Assembly (NCBI GenBank): GCA_027459505.1
Contig: DAIDIE010000020.1
Coordinates: 62,001-126,000 of the forward strand
DNA length: 64,000 nt
Source of the DNA: Acidobacteriota bacterium
GTDB lineage: Bacteria > Acidobacteriota > Terriglobia > Terriglobales > SCQP01
Direction of reading: 5' to 3'
In this document: positions 1-8,323 of the stretch, piece by piece
Layout: the number at the start of each line of letters is the position of its first letter
How positions within the stretch are numbered: position 1 is the stretch's first letter
Notes under the pieces: generated by a model
Told to the model about the DNA's origin: nothing
The model's database searches: none
Seen by the model: the letters and a program-made list of their open reading frames with translations, nothing else
Made by a program: the position numbers and the translations under genes

Positions 1-1
1 C

Positions 2-1027
2 GCCTCCGTGTACGTCCGCAACATGGAGTTGTTTCCCTCTTCACTTCCGGTCATCGCGGCCTCCCCTATGCCGCCGGTATCCCCTCTTCTGTTGCACTAT
101 CAATTGCAACTGCCCGGGCAGGGCGAGGTCTTTCCCGCGCTGGTCAGTGAGGGGCATGCCGACTACTGGCCGCTAGCCGTTCTCACAATCACCAACAATG
201 CCTCCTCGCCAGCGGTGGAGATCATTACCGCTTCCATCCCCGGTTGGAGCAACGTCGACCAGCGGACGGTGGTCATCAACGCAGGGCAGAGCTATCGCGT
301 CTCGCTCAGCCCCCAGTTGCTGCCGCGCGCATTTCAGAATCAGGAATTACGGCAGGCTATCTTATCCGTGCTGGTTCACAGTCCTGACGACGTGGTTGGA
401 TTCCACGACACCCGCAACGTTTATCTTCATGGCGCCTCCGATCTCTACTGGGGCAAACGGTTCGCCAACGCTCAATTCGTGGCCCGTTGGGTCACTCCCC
501 ACGACCCGAGCGTACTGAACCTGATCGCCTCCGCGCGGCGCTATATCCGTAACGGCCGTCTTCCGGGCTACGAGGAGAATGTCAACCCGCGCGTGCAGGC
601 TCGCGAGGTGGAAAGCGAAGTGCGCGCCGTTTTCGAAGCGATGCGCCACTCCGGCTTGAGCTACGTCAACAGCATGTTTACGTTTGGGAATTTCGCCGGT
701 GATGCGGAACGCATCCGCCTGCCGCGGGAGACCCTCACCGAATATTCGGCCAACTGCATCGATGTTTCCGTTGCGTTTGCCTCGGCCATGGAGAACCTGG
801 GCATCGATCCGGTAATCATGATCGTCCCGGGACACGCCTTCACCGGGGTACGCCTGGGGGAGAACTCCAATGAGATTCGCTACGTGGATCTGACCGTGCT
901 TCCAGAGGGAACCCTGGCCAGCGCCGAAGAGCGCGCCCGATATTGGCTGCAAAAGACTCCCGTGAATGAGCGGTTGATGGTGGACATCGGCTCGGCGCGC
1001 GAGTTGGGCATTTACCCAATGGAATAG
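2..1027 (+). CDS. Transglutaminase-like domain protein (5' partial)
   Basis: The reading frame is open to the first base of the window, so the true N-terminus probably lies upstream; the first internal ATG is at 23. The N-terminal half reads as beta-rich, Ig-like segments (short hydrophobic strands around TITNN and VVINAGQ). The C-terminal half holds a transglutaminase/protease-like core: a Cys in YSANCIDVS, a His in VPGHAFTGV and an Asp in RYVDLTV, spaced as a Cys-His-Asp triad. In bacteria such domains usually act as peptidases or amidases rather than cross-linking enzymes. No signal peptide is visible because the start is missing. Substrate unknown. The fold assignment is fairly secure, the function is not. 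Confidence 0.6.
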   Translation, partial: ASVYVRNMELFPSSLPVIAASPMPPVSPLLLHYQLQLPGQGEVFPALVSEGHADYWPLAVLTITNNASSPAVEIITASIPGWSNVDQRTVVINAGQSYRVSLSPQLLPRAFQNQELRQAILSVLVHSPDDVVGFHDTRNVYLHGASDLYWGKRFANAQFVARWVTPHDPSVLNLIASARRYIRNGRLPGYEENVNPRVQAREVESEVRAVFEAMRHSGLSYVNSMFTFGNFAGDAERIRLPRETLTEYSANCIDVSVAFASAMENLGIDPVIMIVPGHAFTGVRLGENSNEIRYVDLTVLPEGTLASAEERARYWLQKTPVNERLMVDIGSARELGIYPME

Positions 1028-1220
1028 CCGTCTGAAACAACTCTGAAGTGCGCCGGGGAGCGGAAACGAGACCGTTTCGCCCGCGCGCGGTGCCACACGA
1101 TGTCACCCACCATCCGGCGGTGACGCAAAGTGTCACCCTGGGGTCCGGTTTGCAGTGGCGGCTCTCTCAAGTGCAGGCAAATTCACACCTTTTTGCTCGC
1201 GCCAGCACAGTTCCCGGGTT

Positions 1221-1236
1221 TGGCCCGCGACATGCC
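1221..1236 (+). promoter_or_regulatory. Candidate sigma-54 (-24/-12) promoter
   Basis: TGGCCCGCGACATGCC has the invariant GG and GC twelve bases apart and matches TGGCNCG of the -24 box. The predicted transcript would start near 1247, about 40 bases before the receiver-PilZ gene at 1289. The rest of the 261-base gap (1028-1288) has only a short GTCACC/GGTGAC dyad near 1100-1125. A match of this strength will also occur by chance, so this is tentative. Confidence 0.35.
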
Positions 1237-1288
1237 TGTAATGGGGTGTGGCGCCTGGTGTAGAACCGGGTTGCACGCACTAACCGCG

Positions 1289-1975
1289 ATGAAACCTCGA
1301 CTACTGGCAGTTGATGACGAAGTTGCCGTGCTGGAAATGCTCGGCACGATGTTGCGCGCTGAAGGCGCGCAGGTGACCGAATGCAGGTCACCGCAGGAAG
1401 GCCTGGAGCGGCTCAAGGGGCATTGTTTTGATGGCGCCTTTGTGGATTTCAATATGCCCTCGATGAACGGACTGGAGTTTGTTCGCCGCGCCCGCGAATC
1501 GGATTTGAACCGCCGTATCCCGCTGGTGCTTACCACGGCGCTGCACCATTCCGAGCTCATGCGAGAAGGACTGCGCGCCGGCGCCAATTTCTTTTTGGCC
1601 AAGCCCATTGTCGAGGAGAGACTGCAGAATCTGGTGCAGGTCATTCAGGGAACCATGCAGCGTGAGAAGGTCCGCTACCTGCGCGTTCCGTTCCGCAGTA
1701 TTGTGCACGGCGAATCCACGGATGGAGAGAAGCTACGGCTGATCAGCGTGAATCTGGCGGAGACGGGCATTCTGGTGCAGACGATTCGCCGTTTGGAACT
1801 TGGGCAGCGCTTGCATCTGGAGCTCAACCTGCCGGGGAATCTCGAACCGATCCATTTGCCCGCCCATGTGGTCCGTCAGCAGGGCAACGATCAGGTGGCT
1901 CTGCACTTTGACGATGCGCGCGAGGGCGACATCGAACTCATCCGGCGCTTCATGATCGGGAGTTGGCGCGTTTGA
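1289..1975 (+). CDS. Response regulator with C-terminal PilZ domain
   Basis: Residues 1-120 are a CheY-like receiver: acidic pair in VDDE near the start, phospho-acceptor Asp53 in FVDFNMP, and a Lys in AKPI. Residues about 130-225 are a PilZ domain, the cyclic-di-GMP binding fold. The RxxxR motif (RVPFR) is present, while the second motif reads NLAETG instead of the usual D/NxSxxG, so the Ser is lost. The protein probably links a phosphorelay to c-di-GMP-controlled motility or surface behaviour. The start at 1289 (MKPRLLAV) is where receiver homology begins; the frame runs upstream to 1130 without homology. No partner kinase is adjacent. A strong hairpin follows at 2045-2080. Confidence 0.85.
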   Translation: MKPRLLAVDDEVAVLEMLGTMLRAEGAQVTECRSPQEGLERLKGHCFDGAFVDFNMPSMNGLEFVRRARESDLNRRIPLVLTTALHHSELMREGLRAGANFFLAKPIVEERLQNLVQVIQGTMQREKVRYLRVPFRSIVHGESTDGEKLRLISVNLAETGILVQTIRRLELGQRLHLELNLPGNLEPIHLPAHVVRQQGNDQVALHFDDAREGDIELIRRFMIGSWRV

Positions 1976-2044
1976 ACGAGACGCCCCCGCGCGGTGATTC
2001 GCGCCGCGCATTTGACACCCGCACCATCCTTTGAGAAACTCTAT

Positions 2045-2080
2045 TTGCGGCAGCCGCTGAATTGCTGAGGGCTGCCGCAA
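2045..2080 (+). terminator. Rho-independent terminator candidate
   Basis: A perfect 11-bp inverted repeat (arms 2045-2055 and 2070-2080, 14-base loop) is followed by TCGTTTGTAT, a modest T-rich tail. It sits 70 bases after the receiver-PilZ gene and just before tRNA-Leu, so it most likely ends the upstream transcript. Its right arm repeats the sequence that opens the tRNA (GCTGCCGCA). Confidence 0.6.
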
Positions 2081-2097
2081 TCGTTTGTATTGGTGCT

Positions 2098-2184
2098 GCC
2101 GCAGTGGCGGAATTGGCAGACGCGCATGGTTCAGGTCCATGTTCTCGCAAGGGAGTGGGGGTTCGAGTCCCTTCTGCGGCACCA
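2098..2184 (+). tRNA. tRNA-Leu (anticodon CAG)
   Basis: Class II tRNA of 87 bases with CCA encoded. The acceptor stem pairs GCCGCAG with CTGCGGC. The anticodon stem CATGG/CCATG encloses TTCAGGT, giving anticodon CAG, which reads the leucine codon CUG. A long variable arm and a T-loop TTCGAGT are visible. The gene stands alone between a terminator and the convergent ABC transporter genes. Confidence 0.97.
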
Positions 2185-2260
2185 ACGCTGACGAATCTTC
2201 TCCGCGCCGTTTCCAACCCGTACTTCCGCCTCTGATGACCGCCGGCGTCGACGTTTCCGC

Positions 2261-3007
2261 CTAGATTTCAATTTTCGAGAACAAATAGCTTCCCAGCGAG
2301 AGTAGCGCCACGGCTACCAGACAGAGAACCCACAGGTCGATACGGAAGCCGTAATGCGCCCGCCCGATCAGCGCTCCCCGTAACCCGTCGATGCCGTAGG
2401 AGAGCGGATCCAAATCCGTCACCGCAGCCAGTGCCTTGGGCAGGTGATCCAGCGGGAATAGGGCTCCGGAAAGGAAGAAGATGGGCATTACCAGGAAATT
2501 CATCACCAACTGGAAGCCCTGCATGTCCTGCAAGCGCGATCCGATGGCCGTTCCGAGGCCGCCAAAGACCAAGGCGATGAGCAGCATAAAGACAAAGCCG
2601 TTGAGCAGCGCCAGCCAACTGGCGGGACGGAACCCCGCAATCAGGCTGATCACGATGACCAGTACGCCCTGGATGAGGGCGACCGTGATTCCTCCCAGCG
2701 TTTTGCCAAGCACGATGCTGATGCGTGGCACGGGCGCCACCAGGGTCTCCTTCAGAAAGCCGAACTGGCGGTCCCAGAGTAGCCCAATGCCGGCGAACAT
2801 CGATGTAAACAGCACCGCCATGCCGACCACCCCAGGGGCCACAAACTGCAGGTAGCTGCCGTTTCCCGAGGCGCGGAAGACGGGCCCCAGGCCGAAGCCC
2901 AGCGCAACCAGGTACATGAGCGGCTGGCCCAGGGACGCAACGACCTGGGCTCTGGAGCGCAGGTAGCGCTTCACTTCACGCAGCCAGAGAATATAGATCG
3001 CTCCCAT
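2261..3007 (-). CDS. ABC-2 type transporter permease (DrrB-like)
   Basis: A 248-residue integral membrane protein with about six hydrophobic segments and the ABC-2 signature region (FVAPGVVGMAV near residue 75; PIFFLSGALFPLDHLP near 175-190). This is the membrane half of a DrrAB/NodIJ-type exporter. The ATPase gene lies directly upstream on the same strand with 36 bases between, so the two form an operon. The export substrate cannot be read from sequence; the family handles drugs, lipids and polysaccharides. Confidence 0.9.
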   Translation of the reverse strand: MGAIYILWLREVKRYLRSRAQVVASLGQPLMYLVALGFGLGPVFRASGNGSYLQFVAPGVVGMAVLFTSMFAGIGLLWDRQFGFLKETLVAPVPRISIVLGKTLGGITVALIQGVLVIVISLIAGFRPASWLALLNGFVFMLLIALVFGGLGTAIGSRLQDMQGFQLVMNFLVMPIFFLSGALFPLDHLPKALAAVTDLDPLSYGIDGLRGALIGRAHYGFRIDLWVLCLVAVALLSLGSYLFSKIEI

Positions 3008-3043
3008 GGAGTTCCTCCCGTTGCGGTTTAACCGCGCCTGAGC

Positions 3044-3838
3044 TTACCGGCGCCACATGCGTGCGAACTGCCGCAGCTGGTCGGCGGCGCCCGCGCTCTC
3101 GTCGCGAATCGTGGTGCCGGTCAGCGCCAGAAAGGCCTGTTCCAGGCTGCCGGTACCGGTGTTCTGTTTGAGTTCTTGTGGCGACCCGAGTGCCACGATT
3201 TTGCCGTGATCAATGACCGCAATGCGCTCGGCCACGCGCTCGGCCTCCTCCATATAGTGCGTGGTGAGGAACACGGTCACATGCTCTTCCTGGTTGAGCG
3301 CTTTGACATGTGTCCAGAGCTGGTTGCGGCTTTGCGGATCAAGCCCCAGCGTGGGCTCGTCCAAAAACAGAATGCGGGGCGTGTGGAGCAGGCCTCGCGC
3401 GATTTCCAGCCGGCGTTTCATGCCGCCGGAAAAGCGCTTCACCGGTTCCTTCCGCCGTTCCCACAGCTCGAACATGCGAAGCAGCCGTTCGGTGCGCTCC
3501 AGGCGCAGTTTACGTGGCATGTGGTAAAGCACGCCATGCAGTTCCATGTTTTCCGCCGCCGTGAGTTCCGACTCGAGGCTGGGGTCCTGGAAGACGATAC
3601 CGAAGCGCTGGCGCGCCTCGCGCTGCCGCCGCTGCGGATCGAGGCCGTCCAAAAGGATAGTGCCGCCGCTGGGCTGCAGCAACGTGGTGAGCATCTTGAT
3701 GGTGGTGGTCTTACCAGCGCCGTTGGGGCCCAGAAACGCAAACACCTCCCCGGTCTGCACACTGAAGGAGATGTTGTCCACGGCGGTAAATGCGCCAAAA
3801 CGCTTGCTCAGCGACTGCACCTCGATCATTGCGGACAT
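3044..3838 (-). CDS. ABC transporter ATP-binding protein (DrrA-like)
   Basis: 264-residue ATPase with Walker A GPNGAGKT, signature FSGGMKRRLE, Walker B ILFLDEP and switch His in TTHYMEE. It belongs to the daunorubicin-resistance (DrrA) type that pairs with ABC-2 permeases; its permease is the next gene. The start at 3838 (MSAMIEVQ) has an AGGAG ribosome-binding site six bases upstream. An upstream ATG at 3910 would add 24 residues without family support. Confidence 0.92.
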   Translation of the reverse strand: MSAMIEVQSLSKRFGAFTAVDNISFSVQTGEVFAFLGPNGAGKTTTIKMLTTLLQPSGGTILLDGLDPQRRQREARQRFGIVFQDPSLESELTAAENMELHGVLYHMPRKLRLERTERLLRMFELWERRKEPVKRFSGGMKRRLEIARGLLHTPRILFLDEPTLGLDPQSRNQLWTHVKALNQEEHVTVFLTTHYMEEAERVAERIAVIDHGKIVALGSPQELKQNTGTGSLEQAFLALTGTTIRDESAGAADQLRQFARMWRR

Positions 3839-3944
3839 GAGGGCTCCTGAACTGCGGTGCTGGTCATTATAGCCCGCCCCCGCCAGGGGATGGCTTACGC
3901 GGGTTGGCACCAGACGCGCCAGAGCCGAGTCGAACTGCTTTCCA

Positions 3945-4234
3945 GTTCGAAATCGCAGGCCAAAGTGAAAGCAAATGTTCGGGGTTGCCGTTTAGGTCCC
4001 GCACCGCTGGCGACGCCCGAGTTCGTCACCAGGCGAGTCGCTGGCACGGAGAAGAGTGCGGCTTTTCTCAACAGAAAAAGCCGCATGCCGCTAGAGCGCA
4101 GAAGCGCTGTTGTGTGACGAACTCGGGCTAGTAAAGCGCGGCCACCATCCGTGAGCTTCGGCCGGGGTCCCCGCGCCGCGCCGCGCGACTTGGGGTGGGG
4201 CCGGACACCGAAGCGGGTGGAATAAAAGCGGCCG
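3945..4234. repeat. Dispersed intergenic repeat, copy A (interrupted)
   Basis: The 469-base gap 3839-4307 contains no convincing gene. Its ends match a second element at 45759-45872: GTTCGAAATCGCAGGCC here against GTTCGAAAGCGCAGGCC there, then GCACCGCTGGCGAC against GCACCGCTCGCGAC, then a GGACACCGAAGCGGGTGGAA block against GGACACTGGAGCGGATGGAA, each followed by TAAAAGCGG. In copy A the element is split by the palindromic insert at 4015-4128 and further diverged sequence. The conserved 3' block ends 74 bases before the start of the next gene, so a promoter or leader role is possible. No transposase is present. Confidence 0.55.
4015..4128. repeat. Palindromic insert with 15-bp terminal inverted repeats
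   Basis: Arms 4015-4029 and 4114-4128 are perfect 15-bp inverted repeats (GCCCGAGTTCGTCAC). Inside lies a second dyad, TGCGGCTTTT (4057-4066) with AAAAGCCGCA (4076-4085). The whole is 114 bases and non-coding. It looks like a small non-autonomous mobile or REP-like element inside dispersed repeat copy A. No target-site duplication is obvious. Confidence 0.55.
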
Positions 4235-4307
4235 TGCCGCCTTGCGGCAACTCCTCCGCAACATCCCTTGTCGGGTTCGCATCCGAACCAAACACAGGAG
4301 AGGACCC

Positions 4308-4727
4308 ATGCCACTGAGCAACAAAGCATTGGCCGTGCTTGAAAATCATCTTCCCAAAGTCATCGGGCCGCGCGCCCACGGCAACATCGACTATTTGCAC
4401 GTGGCCGCCTTCGCCCTGGCCGGCCTGTTTTTCTGGAAGCGCAACAAGAAGGCCGCCGTGGCCGCCTTTGCCACCAGCGGGGCTGTGCTGGCGGAATCAC
4501 TTTTGACCGACTACCCGCTGGGAGTCAAGCCCGTGCTCAGCTTTGAAACTCATGGCCGCCTGGATCAGGGGCTGGCGGCGGGAGCCATGGCGATTCCACA
4601 TGTGTTTGGCTTCGCGGGAGAGCCGGAAGCCTGGTTTTTCCGCGCCAATGGCGTGCTGGAGGCCGCCGTTGTGGGAATGACCGATTTCGATTCCGCGCGT
4701 GCCCACATGGAACGCTTAGCTGCCTGA
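4308..4727 (+). CDS. Small predicted membrane protein, unknown function
   Basis: 139 residues. The start at 4308 has an AGGAG-type ribosome-binding site (AACACAGGAGAGG). Two to four weakly hydrophobic segments are visible (residues about 25-40, 48-65, 85-100), with basic KRNKK between the first two. I know similar acidobacterial proteins with the same pattern (LPKVIGPRAHG, LTDYPLGV, THGRLDQGLAAG, EPEAWFFRANG) but no assigned function. It follows the dispersed repeat and stands alone. Confidence 0.75.
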   Translation: MPLSNKALAVLENHLPKVIGPRAHGNIDYLHVAAFALAGLFFWKRNKKAAVAAFATSGAVLAESLLTDYPLGVKPVLSFETHGRLDQGLAAGAMAIPHVFGFAGEPEAWFFRANGVLEAAVVGMTDFDSARAHMERLAA

Positions 4728-4764
4728 TGAAGCTTTTGCGGAGTGTTCGGGCACGAGCCGCGCG

Positions 4765-5532
4765 CTACAGGTTGAACAGTTCGCGCAGCCGCCGGCTCTG
4801 GTTGCGGCTTACCGGAATCTCGGTCTGCTTCTTATCGTTCATGCGGAGTTGATAGCTGCTGTTGAACCACGGCACGACCTCGCGAACGTGGTTAAGGTTG
4901 ACCACGAAGGAGCGATGGGCGCGCCAGAAGATTTTTGGATCGAGGTTGGCCTGCAGGTCTTCGATGGTGCGGAAATTGCCGTGGCCTTCTCCGGCGGTGG
5001 TGCTCACAGAGATGACGCCATCTTCAATGCGGGCATAAACAATGTCGCTGGGATCGACCAGCAGGTTACGTCCCTGAATGCGGATGAGCAGCTTGGCCGG
5101 GAAGCCGGACTGGCGGGCCTCCAGCAGGTGGAGCATGCGATCCAGCTTCTGTTCAGAGCTGCCGCTGCTGTTCACGGCGCGCCGGACGCGTTCGATGGTG
5201 CGCTCCAGTCGTGCCCGGTCAAAGGGTTTCAGCACGTAGTCGACCGCGTTCACCTCAAAGGCGTGGACGGCGTACTGGTCGTAGGCGGTGGCGAAGACCA
5301 GGTAGGGCATGGGAACGTCGAGCTGCAACAGGCGCTCCACCACGGCAAATCCGTCCAGCCCGGGCATCTGCACATCGAGGAAGATCAGGTCGGGCTTGTG
5401 CTCGCGCACCAACTCGACGGCTTCCAGTCCGTCCGCGCCTTCGGCAATCAGCTCCACATCGGGAAAGGTGCGAATCAGGAACGAAAGCTCGTCGCGCGCC
5501 AGTTGCTCGTCGTCGACCACGATCGTGCGCAT
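4765..5532 (-). CDS. LytTR-family response regulator
   Basis: 255 residues. Residues 1-120 are a receiver domain (VDDEQ; phospho-acceptor Asp in IFLDVQMP; Lys in LKPFD). Residues about 150-255 are a LytTR DNA-binding domain (LLIRIQGRNLLV, FWRAHRSFVVNL, IPVSRNQ). Such regulators (LytR/AlgR type) bind imperfect direct repeats and usually serve a LytS-type histidine kinase, but none is adjacent, so it is an orphan here. The start at 5532 has AGGAG five bases upstream; the longer frame to 5583 lacks homology. Confidence 0.92.
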   Translation of the reverse strand: MRTIVVDDEQLARDELSFLIRTFPDVELIAEGADGLEAVELVREHKPDLIFLDVQMPGLDGFAVVERLLQLDVPMPYLVFATAYDQYAVHAFEVNAVDYVLKPFDRARLERTIERVRRAVNSSGSSEQKLDRMLHLLEARQSGFPAKLLIRIQGRNLLVDPSDIVYARIEDGVISVSTTAGEGHGNFRTIEDLQANLDPKIFWRAHRSFVVNLNHVREVVPWFNSSYQLRMNDKKQTEIPVSRNQSRRLRELFNL

Positions 5533-5664
5533 CGCACTCCTATAATGGCAAACCCCTCCTCTCCTGCAAAGCACAAATGTCACGGGCGCAGGGGCGGTCG
5601 GCCAGCGGAAATCTGCTAGACTCTGGATGTTTCCACCGCCAGTGTTGGTTTGCCAGGGATCTTT

Positions 5665-7194
5665 GTGCGACGACGCCTATTTTTTGTCAGTTTTTGGACT
5701 TTACTGCTGCCGCTGAGCGTATTTGCGCGGCAAGAGGCGGCTCCGGTTACCGCTGCCGCTCCCGTTTCGGTGCGCACCAATGTGGTGCTGGACAGCAATG
5801 AAACGCTGTTCACGGTCCTTGCGGCCGCGCATGTGGGCGGAGTTCCGGGAGCGCCCACGCAGGCACCCGCGGCGGGGATTCTGGCTCGCTTGCGAGCTGC
5901 GCATCTGCCCATTACCGCCCAGTTAGAGCAGTTTTGCGCGGCGCACCGCCAGTCAAACTCGCAAGCGGATTTGGCGCAATATGTGTCGCTGGCACTTCTG
6001 CTGGGGGATCCGCCCAATTTCAACCTGCAAGTGGCGCCGGCGGACATGCCGGCCGATGCCGCCGGGGTACGTGGGTTCATTCCCTTGCTGCGGCAGTTTT
6101 ACCAACAGGCGGATATTGCCGACCTGTGGTTCAGCCTGGAGAAGAGCAACCGGCAGGCGGTGGACGCGTATTCGCCCAAGGTGCGCCGCATTGTGGAGCG
6201 CATCGACGCCTACTTCCGTCTGCCGCAGGTCTACCTGGGGCGGCAGATGTTCATTTATCCCGACCTGCTGGCCTCCTCCCGCCAAGCGGATGCGCGTAGT
6301 TTTTTGGGCAGCTACTTTATTGTGGTCAACCCCAATTCTCCGGCCGAAGTGAAGGATGTACAGCACACGTATCTGCACTACGTGCTGGATCCCTTGGTGG
6401 AGAAGTATGCGGGCGCCTATAGGCGCTTGCAGCCGATTATGGAGCAACTGCGCCGCGCGCCGGCGCTGGCGCCGCCGTTCAAAAGCAGTGCACGCTTGCT
6501 GATGACCGAATGCCTGGTGCGCGCCGTGGAGTTGCGCCTCAGTCACGCCACTGCGGCGCAGCAACTCCAGGCCGTGCAGGCGGACGCCGCCAGTGGCCTG
6601 GTGCTGACCCCTTACTTTTACAATCAGCTCGGCGCCTATCAGAAGGACGTGGTTACGTTTTCCGAGTTTTATCCCAAGAGCGCCTGGACCATCGACGAGA
6701 ACGTTTTGAAGGGACAGGTGCGGCACATGGTGTTTAGCGCCGCGCCCGTTTCCACCGAACCGTTGCAGGCGGGGCGCCTGCGGTCCGCGGCGCCGCAGGG
6801 ATTATTGGAGCAGGGGCAGGCGGCCATGGCCGCCAACAACTGGACCGGACTGCAGGCCTTGGCCACCGCGGCGCTGAAGTCGCCCAGCGGCGATCACGCC
6901 ACCGCCCATTACTTATTGGCGGAAATGGCCGCCCGCCAGCGGCAACCCGAACTGGCCTTCAGTTACTTCCAGCGCGCGCTGGCGGAAGCCGCGCCCGCGC
7001 AGCGCCATGTGCGTACCTGGGCCAACATCTACCTGGCTCGCATTTACGATTTGCAGGGTGAACGCCCGGCGGCATTGCGGCATTACCAGGCCGCGCTCAG
7101 CACCGCCCAGAGTCCGGGCGCCCGGGAGATCGCCAACGATGGTCTGCAACACCCGTTTCACACCAACCTGCCTCACAACGTAAAGCAGCCGTGA
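5665..7194 (+). CDS. Exported protein, DUF4932-like degenerate metalloprotease fold with TPR-like C-terminus
   Basis: 509 residues from a GTG at 5665, preceded by AGGGA at good spacing; a TTG at 5650 in frame is the alternative. The N-terminus is a signal peptide (RRRLFFVSF..LSVFARQ). The middle has QHTYLHYVLDPLVEKY, which resembles the zinc site HExxH plus NPLV-K of DUF4932 peptidases, but the catalytic Glu is replaced by Thr. The C-terminal ~130 residues are helical repeats of TPR type (HYLLAEMAARQ..., IYLARIYDLQGE). I infer a non-catalytic periplasmic or secreted protein. It starts a plus-strand run with the next exported TPR protein. Confidence 0.7.
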   Translation: MRRRLFFVSFWTLLLPLSVFARQEAAPVTAAAPVSVRTNVVLDSNETLFTVLAAAHVGGVPGAPTQAPAAGILARLRAAHLPITAQLEQFCAAHRQSNSQADLAQYVSLALLLGDPPNFNLQVAPADMPADAAGVRGFIPLLRQFYQQADIADLWFSLEKSNRQAVDAYSPKVRRIVERIDAYFRLPQVYLGRQMFIYPDLLASSRQADARSFLGSYFIVVNPNSPAEVKDVQHTYLHYVLDPLVEKYAGAYRRLQPIMEQLRRAPALAPPFKSSARLLMTECLVRAVELRLSHATAAQQLQAVQADAASGLVLTPYFYNQLGAYQKDVVTFSEFYPKSAWTIDENVLKGQVRHMVFSAAPVSTEPLQAGRLRSAAPQGLLEQGQAAMAANNWTGLQALATAALKSPSGDHATAHYLLAEMAARQRQPELAFSYFQRALAEAAPAQRHVRTWANIYLARIYDLQGERPAALRHYQAALSTAQSPGAREIANDGLQHPFHTNLPHNVKQP

Positions 7195-7228
7195 TTGCGC
7201 CACAGGTTTCAAGAGGAGCATCGCCCTT

Positions 7229-8221
7229 ATGATTACGAATCGTTTTGCCTGGTCATTGTCGCTCTTGCTCAGCGTGAGTGTTTGGGGGCAGAGCGCCAGG
7301 TTAAAGCCGCGCGTTCCGGCGGCGGCCTCGCCCAGCGCGCCGGCCACGGCCCAATCCTCGTTGAACACTCCCAGCCCGAGCGCCCCCGGCGGGGTAAAAG
7401 CGGGCTCAACGGCGCCCAGCAAGACTGTAGCGGGAGACCCACAGCTGCAGCAGTTGCTGAACGAGATGCGCTCACCGCAAAGTTCGCCGGTGGACGTGAA
7501 ACAGGCCGTGGAAAGTTACCTCAGCTCGCACAAGGACGCCACCAGTCAGGAAGTCGCCGAGACCCTGGCCATGGAATACTTTCAGGCGCATGGCAACCTG
7601 CCCGACATGCTCGACTATGGACAGCGCGTTCTGGCTCACGATCCGGATTCCATGGCCGCGCTTCTGGGATTGTCCGCGGCGATTGCTCTTTCCAGTAACG
7701 AGGCGGATTTGAACGGACCGCAGATGTTGCAGCAAGCCAGCCAGTATGCGCAACATGCCCTGGAGGTGTTGAGCAAAATCGGGCCGGACTACCACGGCGT
7801 CCACCTCACTCCCGAGCAGTTCAGCGCGGTGCAGCGCACCGTGAAGGCGCAGGCCAACGTGGCGCTTGGCCTGATCGATTACAAGCAGCGGCATTTTAAT
7901 CAGGCGATCACCCATTACCGTTTGGCGCTGCAAAGCGCCACGCCGGCCGAAAAGGCCACCTACGACTTGCGCCTCGCGCTGGCGCAGGAAGAAGTGCGCC
8001 AATACGGCGACGCGCTGTCGTCACTGGAAAGCGCGCTGGCGAACCCGCAGGGTTCTCCAGCGGTGAAGACAATGGCGCGCGCCGAGCGGGTGAAGATTCA
8101 GCGGCTGGCGGGTCTGCCCGTCTCCACCCCACGCAACTCGATCGCGGCCCCGGCGGCGCCGGCGATGGCTCCGGCCGCCACAACCCCGACGGCCACGCCC
8201 ACGACACCCTCGGCCCATTAG
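7229..8221 (+). CDS. Exported TPR-repeat protein
   Basis: 330 residues with a signal peptide (MITNRFAWSLSLLLSVSVWG), a low-complexity Ala/Pro/Ser linker to about residue 65, then TPR-like helical repeats (ETLAMEYFQAHGN, ALGLIDYKQRHFNQAITHYRLAL, LALAQEEVRQYGDALSSLESAL). The C-terminal ~40 residues are again Ala/Pro/Thr rich. It lies 34 bases after the previous exported protein, probably co-transcribed. TPR proteins are protein-binding scaffolds; the partner is unknown. Confidence 0.8.
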   Translation: MITNRFAWSLSLLLSVSVWGQSARLKPRVPAAASPSAPATAQSSLNTPSPSAPGGVKAGSTAPSKTVAGDPQLQQLLNEMRSPQSSPVDVKQAVESYLSSHKDATSQEVAETLAMEYFQAHGNLPDMLDYGQRVLAHDPDSMAALLGLSAAIALSSNEADLNGPQMLQQASQYAQHALEVLSKIGPDYHGVHLTPEQFSAVQRTVKAQANVALGLIDYKQRHFNQAITHYRLALQSATPAEKATYDLRLALAQEEVRQYGDALSSLESALANPQGSPAVKTMARAERVKIQRLAGLPVSTPRNSIAAPAAPAMAPAATTPTATPTTPSAH

Positions 8222-8323
8222 AGTGGTAGGGAGCGGGAGATGCCGCGGGGCACCAGAACAGCATCGCGGTGACTCACGGCGGCGCCCCAACATCTCTCCA
8301 ACTGTCAACCGCGGAGCTTTCAC

